From CAKTOF01 sp964523945 (lineage in GTDB: Bacteria; Bacillota; Clostridia; Oscillospirales; Oscillospiraceae), in contig CAZGBU010000056.1 of the NCBI GenBank assembly GCA_964523945.1, positions 1-13,161 of the forward strand: DNA of 13,161 bases. The letters run 5' to 3'. Positions 13,021-13,161 of the stretch are shown in pieces. The notes beneath the pieces were generated by a model that ran no database searches, was not told where the DNA came from, and saw only the letters and a program-made list of their open reading frames with translations. The stretch's first letter is position 1; each line of letters begins with the position of its first letter. The position numbers and the translations under genes were made by a program.

Positions 13021-13084
13021 AGCAAGGCGTTCTGCGGAACGGGTCACGGAAACAAAGATTTGACAGAAATTTTTGCAGAAGTGC

Positions 13085-13113
13085 TTGACATTCCAGAATG
13101 TGTGCGTTATAAT
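13085..13113 (+). promoter_or_regulatory. Downstream rRNA operon promoter, P2 (full consensus)
   Basis: TTGACA (13085-13090), a 17-nt spacer and TATAAT (13108-13113): a perfect sigma-A promoter. Transcription should start near 13120 and read off the right edge of the window. Confidence 0.8.
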
Positions 13114-13121
13114 TAAGTTCC

Positions 13122-13150
13122 TGCCACGGATGTGGCATGTACCTTGTAAA
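13122..13150 (+). promoter_or_regulatory. Pre-16S leader hairpin and boxA-like antitermination element
   Basis: A small hairpin (tgccac-ggat-gtggca, 13122-13137) is followed by TGTACCTTGTAAA (13138-13150), which resembles the boxA found ahead of 16S rRNA in Clostridia, then attaaacaacga. boxA RNA binds NusB/S10 to stop premature termination. The identification rests on recognition of this leader pattern and on its place after two strong promoters. Confidence 0.55.
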
Positions 13151-13161
13151 TTAAACAACGA

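Noticed and set aside
13060..13065. A third TTGACA between the two rRNA promoters
   Set aside because: No -10-like hexamer lies 16-18 nt downstream of it.

Overview
The window looks like a scaffold from a high-GC, endospore-forming gut-type Clostridia, most likely Oscillospirales. This rests on dipicolinate synthase genes (dpaA-dpaB), long-form hibernation factor, a DUF4364 protein, a ferredoxin-nitroreductase and a two-HTH LuxR-type regulator. A run of 10 Ns at 7138-7147 shows that it is a scaffolded, probably metagenomic, assembly. The species cannot be named from the sequence.

Left third (about 1-6200, minus strand): one very large secreted protein gene of 2,057 codons. It has a signal peptide, FG-GAP/VCBS-like calcium-binding repeats, FN3- and Ig-like modules, MBG-like modules and divergent InlB-type repeats. 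Three in-frame stops (TAG 4962-4964, TAG 3702-3704, TGA 3624-3626) break it with no frameshift, and its C-terminus stops without an anchor. It is preceded by two adjacent hairpin-forming palindromes and by a 94-aa cysteine-rich protein. Upstream of these is the LuxR-type regulator (6761-7945), which contains the assembly gap and has its own consensus-like promoter and terminator.

Middle (about 8150-10390, minus strand): a housekeeping cluster transcribed in the order DUF4364 protein, hpf, ferredoxin-nitroreductase. It starts from a TTGCAA-17-TATAAT promoter and ends in a strong hairpin at 8151-8186. Codon use changes between the left block and this block: threonine is mostly ACC on the left and mostly ACG/ACA on the right. 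The change falls near 8.0-8.15 kb, so the left block may be acquired or wrongly joined.

Right (about 10390-13161, plus strand): a secreted CAP-domain protein with an ETPEVD hexapeptide repeat, whose promoter contains an exact WalR-type direct repeat. It is followed by a good terminator, the sporulation operon dpaA-dpaB that makes dipicolinic acid, and two tandem consensus promoters with a boxA-like element. The last 170 bases read as the leader of a ribosomal RNA operon whose 16S gene would start just beyond the window.

The best leads are the three stops in the giant surface gene, the WalR-like operator at the CAP gene, the linked block of regulator, Cys-rich protein and giant surface protein, and the rRNA leader at the edge. 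I did not find a clearly new defence or mobile system.
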